64,000 bases of DNA from Larix kaempferi. Lineage: Eukaryota; Streptophyta; Pinopsida; Pinales; Pinaceae. The notes below the pieces were generated by a model that worked only from the letters and a program-made list of their open reading frames with translations, was not told the DNA's origin and did no database searches. The position numbers were made by a program, and so were the translations under genes. The DNA is taken from assembly GCA_027924585.1 (NCBI GenBank), contig BSBM01000643.1, positions 19,889,001 to 19,953,000 of the forward strand, read 5' to 3'. Positions 52,240 through 63,240 of this stretch are shown here, piece by piece. Each line of letters opens with the position of its first letter. The first letter of the stretch is position 1.

Positions 52240-53075
52240 GCCTGTACACCCCTAGGAAGGACATCCCTCTGTCGCTAAGTGAGGAAGCAATCCATGGTCC
52301 TCGCTACCTTGCAGAGTAAGGCGTTGAAGCGTATAGACGCTCCAACCCCAAACCTCTGCATAGGTCTCGGCAGGTCATCCACCTCTGGCTCAGGAACATC
52401 TACTGTCAACTACGACAAGTTCCTGTACACCTCCTCCATCTCCACAATGGCAGCTTGAGCACCTGGGGGCACGACTGCTCCCCCACCTCTATCTCTCCTC
52501 GCCGGAAGAGAGAGTCCTACCGTCCGTATGGGACCCACATCTGCACACACATGTTATATACTTGTCAGTACTACATAAAAAAAAAATCATAAATATGCAA
52601 AACTAAAAAGTACAAGGGTTTTTGTTCTCACCTATGTCTCCCCATGCTGCACCCTCTGGCAACACCAAGTCAAGATCCTCTCTCTAATCCATACCACCGT
52701 ATGGGTAGTCCTCAACCATGAGTAACTGGCCTCCCAGCCAGTTGAAGAATTTGACACTAAAGATGATGATAGGACCCCCACCATGGCGGGTCATCACCTC
52801 TGCCCATCTGAGCATGTTGGGATCTCTAGGCTCTTTGTCATCTAGTCGTACCTGTGGGCGCAAGAGAGGGATATTCTCCAAGAGGAACAATACCACGATC
52901 GATCCGTAACCAAACTGCTTGAGCTCTCCTCGCCGACACTTGGTTAGCTAAGCTCGGAGGTCTGCAAGGAGACCCTCGCACCAGTTAAAGACCTTGGGGG
53001 ACATGCAGTCCTCCACATAAAGCATCTAAGTCCGAGTGGCCATGTGTGGGGCTTGGCTACCCTCCACTCTAGTGA
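52240..53075 (-). pseudogene. Antisense ORF of unknown family, three or more in-frame stops
   Basis: One minus-strand frame reads RVEGSQAPHMATRT-stop, MLYVEDCMSPKVFNWCEGLLADLRA-stop, LTKCRRGELKQFGYGSIVVLF, LENIPLLRPQVRLDD, MLRWAEVMTRHGGGPIIIFSVKFFNWLGGQLLMV, DYPYGGMD-stop, and DLVLPEGAAWGDIG. The single frame with only TAG stops and rich motif content shows a former protein. I do not recognise it. It has no RT, integrase or gag features. It lies tail-to-tail with gypsy-I, like the antisense extra ORFs known from some Tat-clade elements; alternatively it is a captured host gene piece. Confidence 0.55.
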
Positions 53076-54479
53076 TAGTAAACAATATGGTACGACATGA
53101 CAGAAGTAGAGGCGCCTTCGTCTAAAAGGGTATGATAGACAATCTTCCTAGCAATGTTCGCAGCAACTTGGAATGCGAGCTGGTGGGAGGGCCTTGGCTT
53201 GAAGTAGTCAAGTCGGAACATGATGGTATTCGAAGAATCGGGGTCAACTGTATCGATGGCTGCAAGGAGAGTTTTGCGTTGATTAGGACAATTCTGCAAA
53301 ACTTCCAGGGTAGACATGGTGCAAGGAGCTTGTGCCAAATCCTCAACGATATTATAATTTTGCGCCGCTCGAGCATTACGGTTGAAAACCGATTTCCGGA
53401 TCGTGCTCTTGGGTGGTCGCAATATCGAATCTAAGGATGGCTTCTCAATGGTGAGAGAAGCTGACGGTATAGTGACATCAGGTATGGAGTTGGAAGCTTT
53501 TTCAATATTACTTCCAATAGGTTCCTTCGAAGGGACCGGGTCGTATGATCGCGAGCGAGTATTCAAATTGATTGTCTCGTTATGCACCATGAGCACATGT
53601 GCAGTATTGGATGGTTCCCCTTGGGCTATGGGGATTTGAGCAATCATTTGCTGATTCTGAGTAGGAAATGGATCGTTGAGGACTACGGGAGTCGGTTTAC
53701 CTCTAAGAAACTTTTGGACTTCGTCTCTATGAGGACACTCTTTAGAGAAGTGATCATCTCCGCACAGTAAACAAGGAGACTTTAGTTTCCATTTCTATTT
53801 GGTGTCATCAGGAGTGCTTTTTTCTTCCTGCTGGGCGGGATACTTCTTAGGTTTCCCTTTGTTCTTCTTCTTACCACCAGATTTATGATATGAAGCTGAT
53901 TGGACAGAACTCACCTCTTTAGTTACAGCAGGAACGGTTGATTTGGTGGTGTTGTGCCCAACTTAGTTGGTAACGAGGAGGAACCATGAAGGCTCGATGA
54001 TCCAATAGGCTGGGTGGTAAGGGATGCAATGATGCGATCAGTTTGGGGTCCCTTAGGAGGTTTCATGGGATCATAAGTATCGCGGGGTGCATCAGGAAGA
54101 ATTTCAAACAGGGTGCCCGAATGACAATAGACTAAGTCTAGGCAATGGGCACGAGCGATAGCTTGTTCTTCGATGACAGCACCATCCATGGCGACATCTC
54201 GAGCTATGTGTGGAATAAGAAACTTCGTAAGCCAATATTCCAGGAGCTAGTCTATAATGGGAGCCTTAATCAAGCGCCTTCTCCTCCGCCACTCATGTAT
54301 ATGAGTAGAAATATGAGTAGCGGTATTTTGACGGAGAGAGCTGAGAAGGTCCGTACCAATTTTGTACCGTATGGGTAGTTGGAAATGAGTTAATAAGTTC
54401 ATAGCCAGAGAACCGAAATCATGAAAAGAATGAGGTGGCAATTCGATATACCACTTGGTAGCCGAACCAGTGAGAGTCC
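53076..54479 (-). pseudogene. gypsy-J gag-protease fragment
   Basis: From 54479 the minus strand reads LTGSATKWYIELPPHSFHDF, SLAMNLLTHFQLPIRYKIGTDLLSSLRQN (gag capsid), ARDVAMDGAVIEEQAIARAHCLDLVY, then a knuckle SPCLLCGDDHFSKECPHRDE (C-x2-C-x3-H-x4-C) near 53730-53775. The clean frame 53069-53647 holds a linker and the protease start VYHTLLDEGASTSVMS, where the active motif is D-E-G-A. After this the sequence changes near 53085. The 5' part is cut by gypsy-K's LTR at 54480. A stop near 54247 and frame changes inactivate it. Confidence 0.75.
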
Positions 54480-57400
54480 TGTTATCACATATATAGTAGC
54501 CGGGCTACCATACATTATTTTTCTCATTCCAGTACACTATTCAGCCAGTTCCCTTGCATTTGAGATGCTGAGATGAGCATCTATATTGGATCACTATCAG
54601 ATGATGGACAACAGTTATATTCCCCATGCCATTTATTGAGTCTCAGGACACTCGGAGAGATCACCGATGTAGCCATTATACCATTGGTACAGAGCAGCCA
54701 GTAGTGCCCAGAGTTACAGCAGCAGTTCCAGAAGCCAGATGATGGTACAGGTTGATGTGCATTCAGGTATATGACTCAGCAGGTATATTACGGTGTTATG
54801 GTTAGATTTCTTTTATACTTATTCTTATAGCATGTCTTAGCACTTAGTGTCATGATCTGGCGATCATATAGATATATGGACCCGGTTGATCTATTATATA
54901 TATTATATTGTCCCTACTCAGACTTAGAAGTTCACTATTCATGCTCATTGGTATGTACCCTCCTTAGGGATAATAGAGATGATCATTACACCATACTTTG
55001 GCTTGCTAGTGTTGGCTCCATCATTTCATTGTCTTCATCCATCCATGGCCTACCTTTTAGATTATCACCCTGACTTACTACCTGACTAGTGGCATGGAGG
55101 ACTTTTCCCCACTGTAGCCTCTGTATTGGATGAGCTTCCCTGTTTATTGTGTCTCGGCTCTGAGTTGGTGACAAAACTTACCTATGGTGAGTTGGAGTTC
55201 CTTGGAATTCCCCCTAGTCACTAAAGTTGTGTTGGCTAAACCTGAAACTTTTAGTGCTGCCATGAATACAAAATCTGAAAAATGAAATGCTATATCTTGT
55301 ATGAAAATCCCATTCATGCAATGTGTTTCTAAACACACATGAATGAAAGGAATGCCAAATGAAAATGGCCATGAAAATAAAATGTTATATCTTTTGGAAA
55401 AATAAATACCTAGGTAAACAAGCTGTCCATGACACACCTAGAAGTGCTCAGGTAAACAAGTGCCTTAAAAACACACCTGCAGCAGAAAGCCTAAAGAAAA
55501 AATGTAAATCTATGCAATGTGTTTGAAAACACACATAGATCAAGGCTATGGAAACTTCAGGCCCAAAAAGAAATGGAACTTAAAAGCTACATCTAAACAA
55601 TTGCTGGCCTTATTTGTATTATGGATTGTGCGCATCTGTGAAGGTGAATAAACCCTCTTTAAACAACTCATCCATTTGTGAGACACCGCCATTCCCTGTG
55701 TTATTGCTCATTCAGTATATACTATGGTGTATTCCCTTTCCCTTGCTACAGTGTCACAAATTCAAGACAGTTAAGTCATCCCTTAGCCTAGCCAGTTAAT
55801 TTAGCCTTCACCCTTCACTAGCAAATTGATCACAACTATGGAGTATGATCCTGAAAGTCTAGTCTGAGTAATAATAATAATTAACGACACTATACATTTG
55901 GATTTAGATCGCCAGTTATGATTACTCTGTGTTATAATTGCTATTTGAATAAGTTGTAGAGCATGTATTAACCTTGACACTTTGCAGCAGCCTTGGATGA
56001 TGGTCTGAGTTATATTTGGTCTTGGTTAGACCTAGTTTGACCATGGAGGACCATGGGACATGAGATGTTAGACCTTATGATGATATGGATAGATGATATA
56101 TGGTCTATGTACACATACATGATGATTCTATGCAGCAGCTACAGGGTTATGATGATGATTCTTGGGTTACAGCAGTGTTTGGTCATTTACAGATCATTAT
56201 TATTGGCCTTGTTCCGGTATATTGGATATTTATTTTGATCATGCAGAGACTCATATGGTGTATGAGTACACATCTTGGATGGATTTGGACCTTCTGAGTC
56301 CAATGGGACAGTTTGTTTTCAGTTTCGGGCACTTACAGTGATGATTGAGCCTCAGTAGGCTGTCCCAATGCAGTTTTGGTTTGTTGGAGGCCCTGTCGGA
56401 GGAGATGTGATTTTTATCCGGTTGACCTAGGGCGCTGATGATAGAGGGGGTGGTCCAGCCACTTGTTTTTACCATATTACCCCCAACCGGACACACTGGT
56501 GCCCTCACCTTGAGAGCGCTAGCACTCCAGGAGGCTGTTTGGGGCAGTTTCACGCTTCCCGAGGCATTTCAGGATTGGTAGAAATGGCTATTGAGGAAAT
56601 CGATTTGGGATACTGAGGCAAATTTATGGCATGGGATGATCAGTGATGATAGATCGGGGCCTTCCACACCTTCTCCAGCAGTTTCAGCTTCATCGGGGCC
56701 CGCATCCATCACTTATGGCACTTTCTGTGGATTTCTGAGGTCTTTTGAGGACCACGACTTGACTATGGAGGCACGATTTGGTACATTCATGATTATTTAT
56801 TGGTTATTGTGCTATGGGGATTGACCAAGGAGGGATAAAATTACCCCTTGGACCCACCATAAGCCTCTTATGATATTTTATCATCATGATTTGGTGGGAT
56901 TCCCCTCTTCTAGGGCGATTTTGTCCACTTACATTATATTTTATGTGTGATCCATGTATTATATTGTTGAGCTCATCTCAACCATTGATTAGACATTTGT
57001 ATCTTTTAATCTTAGCCACTCATTCAAAAAGTGGTTAGGGTTTTGGTGCCTCTCCTTCCTATTTAAAGGAGAGAGCCTCTCTTTGTAAGGGGTCTTTGGC
57101 TCTTGGATTATTCGTATAGGAAAATATTCTTGTTGAAATTCTTGTGGTCTCCTTTGCATCTGGTGTTCTTAGATGGTGATTGGAAAGTCTATTGCAACCT
57201 AGCATTTGGAAATTGTGGTAAGATCTATCTTTTTTGTAAATCATTGTTTGTCTACAGGAGGGCGACTTCAACAAGGGTGATTTTGCAAGGCTTCTTCAAA
57301 TCGACTTTCTTGGCATTCGCTTGTATCAGGGGGTTATCATTAGCTTCATTGTGATCTATGTTATCTTTCTGTTACTTCTCTTGTGGCATTAGTCTTATCT

Positions 57401-59014
57401 CTTGATGCATCAAATCTGATATTGTTGACGTTTGTTATGCAAGAGAGAGGGCGCATTGGCTTCTTGGATCAAATCGACTTGCATAGAGTACTACCACAAA
57501 GCTTCTCAAATTGATCGGGTTTGCATAGATCATCATCAGCAAGGCATCTACAAGGTTACCCAGGTAAGAACCACAGGTTTGTTTCTCTTTCCTTTATCCA
57601 ATCCATTGACATAGCTCATAAATTGTTAAAACCCTAAATATCTTAAAACCCCCATTTTACATTTTCTCAGATCTACTTAGATCTAGTGGGTTGTTGGGCA
57701 TAATATTGAAAACCCACCTCTATATCATCCACGACATCCCGGATCTATAGTTTGGTGAGGATTGGCTTCCGTTTGACCCCCTTCCCAAGCCAACTTGGCT
57801 TCTCCCAAGCAAGGCGTACTTCCTGGTGGTTGTGAATTGACCTAGATCTAGGTGGTGGGTGTTTGAGATCCCGCTTGATCCATAATCTACACATCGAATA
57901 ACATACACCCAAGTTGTCACTTTTCTGAAATTCACCTTGTGGGCCCTATTCCACATTTTAAGGGATTTAATCCCCATTTTGGACCATTAGGTGCACTTAA
58001 ACTCAGATCTAGAAAGATCTAACCGTCGGATTGTCGTGAAATTATAAATCCACACTCCTACCTGACCAACCTACCCGGATCTAAACTTTGGATGCCATCG
58101 GACTTGTCTTGACCCACCTAACCCACCTTTTCAGCCTCCTTGGGTAAAGTCGCACCACCTTGGAGAAGTGAGTTCACTCACTTCTAGGAACTGGGTACTT
58201 GAGATTCTTGCGGATTTGGAACGGGAATAATTCATAACCTAGGTCTAGAGTGTCACTTTGTTAAATCTTTCCTTGGGGATAGCATTCCTTGTTTTAAGGG
58301 ATTGTGGTCCACTTGGGTCAAACCTAGATCTAGACACATTCATCCATCAAGACCTCTATTGCCCACTTGTCCCATGTACTAGGAGTCCTAAACCACAAGT
58401 CAACCCTACTTTGACTCCACTTCCCAATTCCCAAGGCACTGGTCTCTCTCCAAGTTAATTCAACTTTCCTAGATTGTTGGATTGACTTGTGGTTTGATTT
58501 TTGCATGGTGAACTAAACCCTTGAAGCTATCATGTATCATGATTAAGCTTGTCACTTGTACTAGTTAGCCCCAATTCAACCCTTAAACTACCCTGCATTG
58601 GACACAGCTCCCAAGGCAGTGGGTCTTCCAACATTGAACTAGTACACTCATCCTAGATCTCACTTCAAACATTGTAAGTCACTCTCACATCAACTATGAA
58701 CCAAAGCTATACCTATTGAACCCCCCACTTGGCTTGTGACTTCGTCTTTAGGTCTAGGATAAACCATACACCTAACTTCACTTAGAAATACCCTGATTTG
58801 GTGTCTTGGTTTTGATCTCTCCTGTCGGGAGTAGATCGGGTCTCCCCCTTTGTTGTCTGGGCTAGATAACATAAAGCGAAGGTTGCCTCGACTGGCGTGA
58901 CAACCATATACTGGAGGTCGAGGTGATCGTGGTTGCACCTTTTGAGTTGCCCTTCCCTATTGCCATCCATGACTGGATCCATCCATAGGGGTAACTACAG
59001 TTTAGGTGATAACA
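54480..59014 (+). repeat. gypsy-K 5' LTR (4535 bp)
   Basis: It starts TGTTATCACATATATAG and ends TTTAGGTGATAACA immediately before the PBS. The nine-base inverted termini fix both ends. Positions 54794-55608 recur at 63186-64000 (offset 8392). No functional ORF is evident; short frames inside are not supported by any motif. Confidence 0.8.
57060..57067 (+). promoter_or_regulatory. Candidate TATA box in gypsy-K LTR
   Basis: CTCTCCTTCCTATTTAAAGG, followed by GAGAGAGCCTCTC, lies in the middle-right of the LTR. TATTTAAA is in a good plant core-promoter context, and CTCTCC/GGAGAG could pair around it. Motif-based only. Confidence 0.35.
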
Positions 59015-59038
59015 TTTTGGCGCCATTTCCGGGGACGC
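59015..59038 (+). promoter_or_regulatory. gypsy-K primer-binding site (tRNA-Asp-like)
   Basis: The sequence TTTTGGCGCCATTTCCGGGGA follows the LTR. TGGCGCCATTTCCGGGGA differs at two positions from the usual tRNA-Asp complement TGGCGCCGTTGCCGGGGA. Confidence 0.8.
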
Positions 59039-59484
59039 AATAGGCTTGCCTTCAGGTTATTTTTTAAGGATTATAAAAGTATACTTAAGTATAGTATTCT
59101 AGGCGATTATTTTGGATTGAAAAAAACATATATATAGATTGGTAGGCGAATATTAAATATGAAACATACAATTTACTACTGAAACTTGTAATTTTTGGCG
59201 AATATTATGATAAAAAAACATATTTTATGTAAATATAGGCGATATTAGAGTCTAAAAATGACCAAATAGCGAATTTATATTTTGAAAAAAAGCCCAAAAA
59301 ATAGCCAATTGGCGAAATTTCGCCCCTAAAAATTTCCCTGCTTGCCTTGGTCCGATATATTATTTCCTAAAAGCCCTCCCATTACTCTTTGCCTAACATT
59401 TGGGCATAGGGCTTACCTCGGAAAAGCTAGTAGTCCTTCCTGCATATACAAGGACACATATCTTGGTAGAAGAGTTTAAATCTA
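59039..59484 (+). other. gypsy-K 5' leader with repeated GGCGA motif
   Basis: Non-coding leader upstream of the open frame. GGCGA occurs at 59102, 59145, 59197, 59238 and 59311, with AGCGA at 59268, in otherwise AT-rich sequence. The last copy forms a perfect GGCGAAATTTCGCC palindrome. The frame of the main ORF is open from about 59486. Confidence 0.6.
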
Positions 59485-59740
59485 CCTGGCGACTCCCAAT
59501 CGTGACTCCGCTGAGGAGCGAGCTCATTTACATCCTTACAACACAAGAAGTAAAGTAAACTTAGATCAAGTTGAAGGAACCCCAATTACATATCGTAAGA
59601 GAGATCCTAAAGCACAACCATCTAACTTCCTTTGGAAGTTGGTTAATGAGTCTCCAAACAGAGCTTCAGGATCCCCTTTGATTAATTCGGTTCCTCCCTC
59701 ATCTCCTAGTTCAAACTTAAACACAAACTTACCAAATCCA

Positions 59741-62700
59741 ATGGACGGAACAATCCCGGGAAACCAGAATGTTCCTCCACCACAATTTCCCAGGATTTTT
59801 GGAAGAAAGGAAAAACCATCTCCTTTAGACTTTTCCCAAATCCAGGGTGCACCCCATGACATGCCTGAAAAGTATTTTGAAAAGGTTCCCAGATTTGATG
59901 GAGTATCTGCTATATCAATTGAAGACCACATTGATAAAGTATGGGAACACATGGAAGCATATGGAGCATCTGAGGAAGATGTGTTCATGAGGGGTCTCTT
60001 GGCATCTTTAGAAGGAGATGTTAGGAAGTGGTTTGACAGGTTGCCTGCTTCATCCATTGATGGGTATGATAACTTTGTCAACAAGCTAAATAGTGAGTGG
60101 TCCCGAAAGTTAGATGGGAAATTTCTCTTACATCAACTTTTTGACATCAAGAAAAGAGAAAATGAAACAGTCCATGAGTTTAACATAAGATTTGACAAGA
60201 CTGTAGCTGTTATCCCTGAAGAAATTAGACCAAAAGATCAAGCAGTTGTGATCCACTACTTGAATGCTTTTGAGGGATGGGTTGGTTATCAGCTAAAGGA
60301 TAAAAACCCAAATGACTTAAAGACCGCTCAATCAAATGCTAAGATGGCTGAGCAAAATGTAGCATCCATGGGGAAACAAAACTTTTTTGATCAATTTACC
60401 CCATCCACATCCAGATCTGACCCTAGACTCCGAAAACCAAAGGAACCTGTGAGTGTGCCAAAGGAATCCAAGGACACTTTAGAAGTCATGCAAGAAATGA
60501 TGAAACAATTAACTGTCCTAACAAAGAATGTGGCAAGTTTGAATGACCCTGAGAGACATAGAAATCCTTATGGCCCTAAACCTTACTGGAATAACAATAG
60601 GAGGCCTGATGGGGATAGGGATAGGCGACGACCTGAGTATCCAGAGAACTCTGAAAAGAAGGAAGTCAATTGGTGTGATGAAGAAGAAGAAATACCCTCT
60701 AACACCATTGACCATGATGACCAACCAGAAAACATCAACTTCATAAATGACTTATCTTATGATGAAGACTTTGGAAGAATTCTTTTAGAAGAAGAGCCTT
60801 GGGAACAAGAGGAAGACATAGTAGAAGAACCTAGCTCCTCATGTTGTGCCCTAGAGCTCCCAAAACCTAAAGAGGAACCAAAGTATCAAATCTATAAACG
60901 AGTAAATACTTCCCAGCCTTCTTTCCTTGATAAACATAAAAAGATTGATGAAGATAAAAAGGAAGAAGAAGATCTTGCTATTGATGATTATGATCTTAAG
61001 ATTGATATGAAGAAAGAGTTAAGCAAGATAATGTGTAATATCCCTGTCACTGAGTTAATGAAGGTGCCCTCTGTTAGATGCCAAGTAGAGGAATTTTTCA
61101 ATGGTATTGGCCAAGAGAAAACTCCTGAACCGGTCCTAGAGTCATGTCATATCCAAAAGCTTAGTGGAACACAACCTAGTGAAACAGAGAAGGATCCGCC
61201 AATAAACATCCATTTAGCCATTTATGAAAGAAAGAGCGGTAGTCACTCTCCCTTTTACCTTACCTTGCACATTCAAAACATGCTCCTTCACAATTGTATG
61301 TTGGATTCTGGAGCAGCAATGAATGTTATGCCTTTACAAGTTATGAAGGAAATGGGACTTGAAGTGACTAGGCCTTATGGAAATGTCTGTGGTATAGATT
61401 CCCGACGAGTGCCATCATATGGTTTGATAAAAAACCTTAGAGCTTATCTTTTCGCATGTTCAGACATTTCTACCATGATGGATGTAGTTGTGATTGACTT
61501 ACCCCCAGCATATGGAATGCTTTTATCTAGAAAATGGGCAGCTGGTCTAGGTGGATACCTTATGATGGATTTATCATTTATTTGTGTTCCCAACCCTGAT
61601 GGAGCTTTGATTCGGGTTAACAGAGAGCCTTGTTATAATGAGCATGTTGAATCTTTTGATGAAGGGTTAAAAAACACATATGGGGATGAATTGTTAAATA
61701 ATGCCAAAACTAACCTTGTTGAAGATGAGGATGAATTATATGACGTTGATCAAAATATGTGTATGGTCATGGAAGATTCTGATTCTTTTTGGGAAGACAA
61801 GCAAATAATTGAAATAACAAGAACAATCGGAAATGAATTTGTTGAGGAAATAGTTGAATTGAGAGGATATGAAAATCAACCTCAAGGTCATGAACAAAAC
61901 AATGAAATCATTCAAGAACCTTCTATAGAAGATCACACACTTGACGGGGTTGATGATGGCATAAGAAATATAGGAGGAAATGAGGGTGTGCTTAATGATC
62001 AAAGCATAGAACAAACTTCCCCAATAGAAAACCTTCATGATCAAACAAATAATGAGGAGAATATTGAAAACCCAATGCACGAAGATGAATTTGATGACAT
62101 TAGGAGGGGAGAAAGAATTCCTTTCACTGTTAGGGAATGGTTTTCCTTGACTGATCACAACAGAGAGAGAGAAATCCAAGGGCTTGCACCTATCTACCCA
62201 TGGGAAAACAATCCCGCAACATCCACTAGGGTTGAAATAAATGAAGAGCCTGAAGCCACTTATTATTCTGATACAGAAGATTCTCTATCTCATTGGTCTC
62301 TAGAAGATGGTAGCCTAATTCAAGTCCATGATAACTCTCTAAGTTGGGAAGAGGATGCCCTAATTAATGATGCACCTGAAGGAGACTATAATCTAAATAA
62401 CCTTGCTATTTTTCAAACTCCTTCAGAACCTCAAAGCCATACTTTATCTGCATATCCGCATATCCCTAGTTTCCTCCTACCATCTGAGTCATCCAGTCAT
62501 CATACTCATGATCTTTCTCACATTCCTAGTTCCCCTACATTCTATCCTGAGTCAGTTTCTACCAGATTGGAAAACATGGTCATTCATGTTCCTTCAGGGG
62601 AGGGTTCTAGTCATAACACTGTCGTATCACATGAGCCATCTCCCTTGGAAGAACATAGAGACTTCTTGACTGTAGGTGAAGTTGTTAAAAGAGTTGTGTC

Positions 62701-62860
62701 TCCCCATGAGGAAGAATCAAATGAGGAAGTCCAAGAAACAAGAAGAGAAGTTAGGGAAGTCCTTATTGGCAGAGTTGCTATTTCCTTAGACGGTGGTTCA
62801 CCCAAATTTGATGCAGTTCCTTCTAGGAGGAGCTCAAGGATTGTCACACCTCAACCGTAA
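59741..62860 (+). CDS. gypsy-K gag-protease polyprotein with acidic C-terminal extension
   Basis: The frame is open from about 59486 without a stop to 62860; the first ATG is 59741, so translation may start there or at an upstream non-ATG codon. Counted from 59639, residues 75-235 are gag capsid (YFEKVPRFDGVSAISIEDHI, GDVRKWFDRLPASSIDGYDNF, RENETVHEFNIRFDKTVAVI). 525-680 is protease with intact LDSGAAMNVM (D556-S-G), TRPYGNVCGIDSRR, VVVIDLPPAYGMLLSRKWAAGLGG. About 690-1073 is a Glu/Asp/Ser-rich tail ending PSRRSSRIVTPQP. I see no classical zinc knuckle. The protease matches gypsy-C and gypsy-H closely, but where they continue into RNase H and RT, this protein has the acidic tail. More than 1000 codons without a stop imply youth or selection. 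Confidence 0.88.
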   Translation: MDGTIPGNQNVPPPQFPRIFGRKEKPSPLDFSQIQGAPHDMPEKYFEKVPRFDGVSAISIEDHIDKVWEHMEAYGASEEDVFMRGLLASLEGDVRKWFDRLPASSIDGYDNFVNKLNSEWSRKLDGKFLLHQLFDIKKRENETVHEFNIRFDKTVAVIPEEIRPKDQAVVIHYLNAFEGWVGYQLKDKNPNDLKTAQSNAKMAEQNVASMGKQNFFDQFTPSTSRSDPRLRKPKEPVSVPKESKDTLEVMQEMMKQLTVLTKNVASLNDPERHRNPYGPKPYWNNNRRPDGDRDRRRPEYPENSEKKEVNWCDEEEEIPSNTIDHDDQPENINFINDLSYDEDFGRILLEEEPWEQEEDIVEEPSSSCCALELPKPKEEPKYQIYKRVNTSQPSFLDKHKKIDEDKKEEEDLAIDDYDLKIDMKKELSKIMCNIPVTELMKVPSVRCQVEEFFNGIGQEKTPEPVLESCHIQKLSGTQPSETEKDPPINIHLAIYERKSGSHSPFYLTLHIQNMLLHNCMLDSGAAMNVMPLQVMKEMGLEVTRPYGNVCGIDSRRVPSYGLIKNLRAYLFACSDISTMMDVVVIDLPPAYGMLLSRKWAAGLGGYLMMDLSFICVPNPDGALIRVNREPCYNEHVESFDEGLKNTYGDELLNNAKTNLVEDEDELYDVDQNMCMVMEDSDSFWEDKQIIEITRTIGNEFVEEIVELRGYENQPQGHEQNNEIIQEPSIEDHTLDGVDDGIRNIGGNEGVLNDQSIEQTSPIENLHDQTNNEENIENPMHEDEFDDIRRGERIPFTVREWFSLTDHNREREIQGLAPIYPWENNPATSTRVEINEEPEATYYSDTEDSLSHWSLEDGSLIQVHDNSLSWEEDALINDAPEGDYNLNNLAIFQTPSEPQSHTLSAYPHIPSFLLPSESSSHHTHDLSHIPSSPTFYPESVSTRLENMVIHVPSGEGSSHNTVVSHEPSPLEEHRDFLTVGEVVKRVVSPHEEESNEEVQETRREVREVLIGRVAISLDGGSPKFDAVPSRRSSRIVTPQP

Positions 62861-62881
62861 AACCCTGCTGAAATCCAACCT

Positions 62882-63078
62882 ATGCCTATTCGTAACATTG
62901 GTGTCATTCCTGAGTCAGTAAATAGAAACAGGTTTCCTATAGGAAGTCAAGTCATCATTCCCAACCATTTATTGCATGTAAGATCGGGACAAGCTGATGA
63001 CTTATGGGTTGGACCTTTCACAGTAGAGCGATGCATTGACGGCATGTGCTTTCTAACCACTGGTAGTGGACGACGTAT
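62882..63078 (+). pseudogene. gypsy-K integrase-tail-like stub
   Basis: A frame after the polyprotein stop reads RNIGVIPESVNRNRFPIGSQVIIPNHLL, then GQADDLWVGPFTVERCIDGMCFLTTGSGRRI. GSQVIIP...LWVGPFTVE has the shape of the SH3-like integrase C-terminal domain (GDxVLLW...LWxGPFxI). It would be the last trace of the lost pol region. It runs directly into 3' LTR sequence near 63079, so the real 3' leader and PPT are deleted. The similarity is short, hence modest confidence. Confidence 0.5.
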
Positions 63079-63240
63079 TTTATACTTATTCTTATAGCAT
63101 GTCTTAGCACTTAGTGTCATGGTTAGATTGCTTTTATGGTTAGATTGCTTTTATACTTATTCTTATTGCATCTCTTAGCACTTGGTGTTATGGTTAGATT
63201 GCTTTTATACTTATTCTTATAGCATGTCTTAGCACTTAGT
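63079..63240 (+). repeat. 54-bp tandem repeats at the gypsy-K 3' LTR start
   Basis: TTATACTTATTCTTATAGCATG and CTTAGCACTTAGTGTCATGG recur three times before and at the LTR start, with a short partial unit (TTATGGTTAGATTGCTT) between the first two. The 5' LTR has only one unit (near 54794-54850). The array sits exactly at the deletion joint between the internal region and the 3' LTR. Confidence 0.75.

Noticed and set aside
59639-59741. Start of the gypsy-K ORF at 59639
   Set aside because: The codon there is TTG. The frame is open further upstream to about 59486, and the first ATG is 59741, so 59639 has no special status in a plant.
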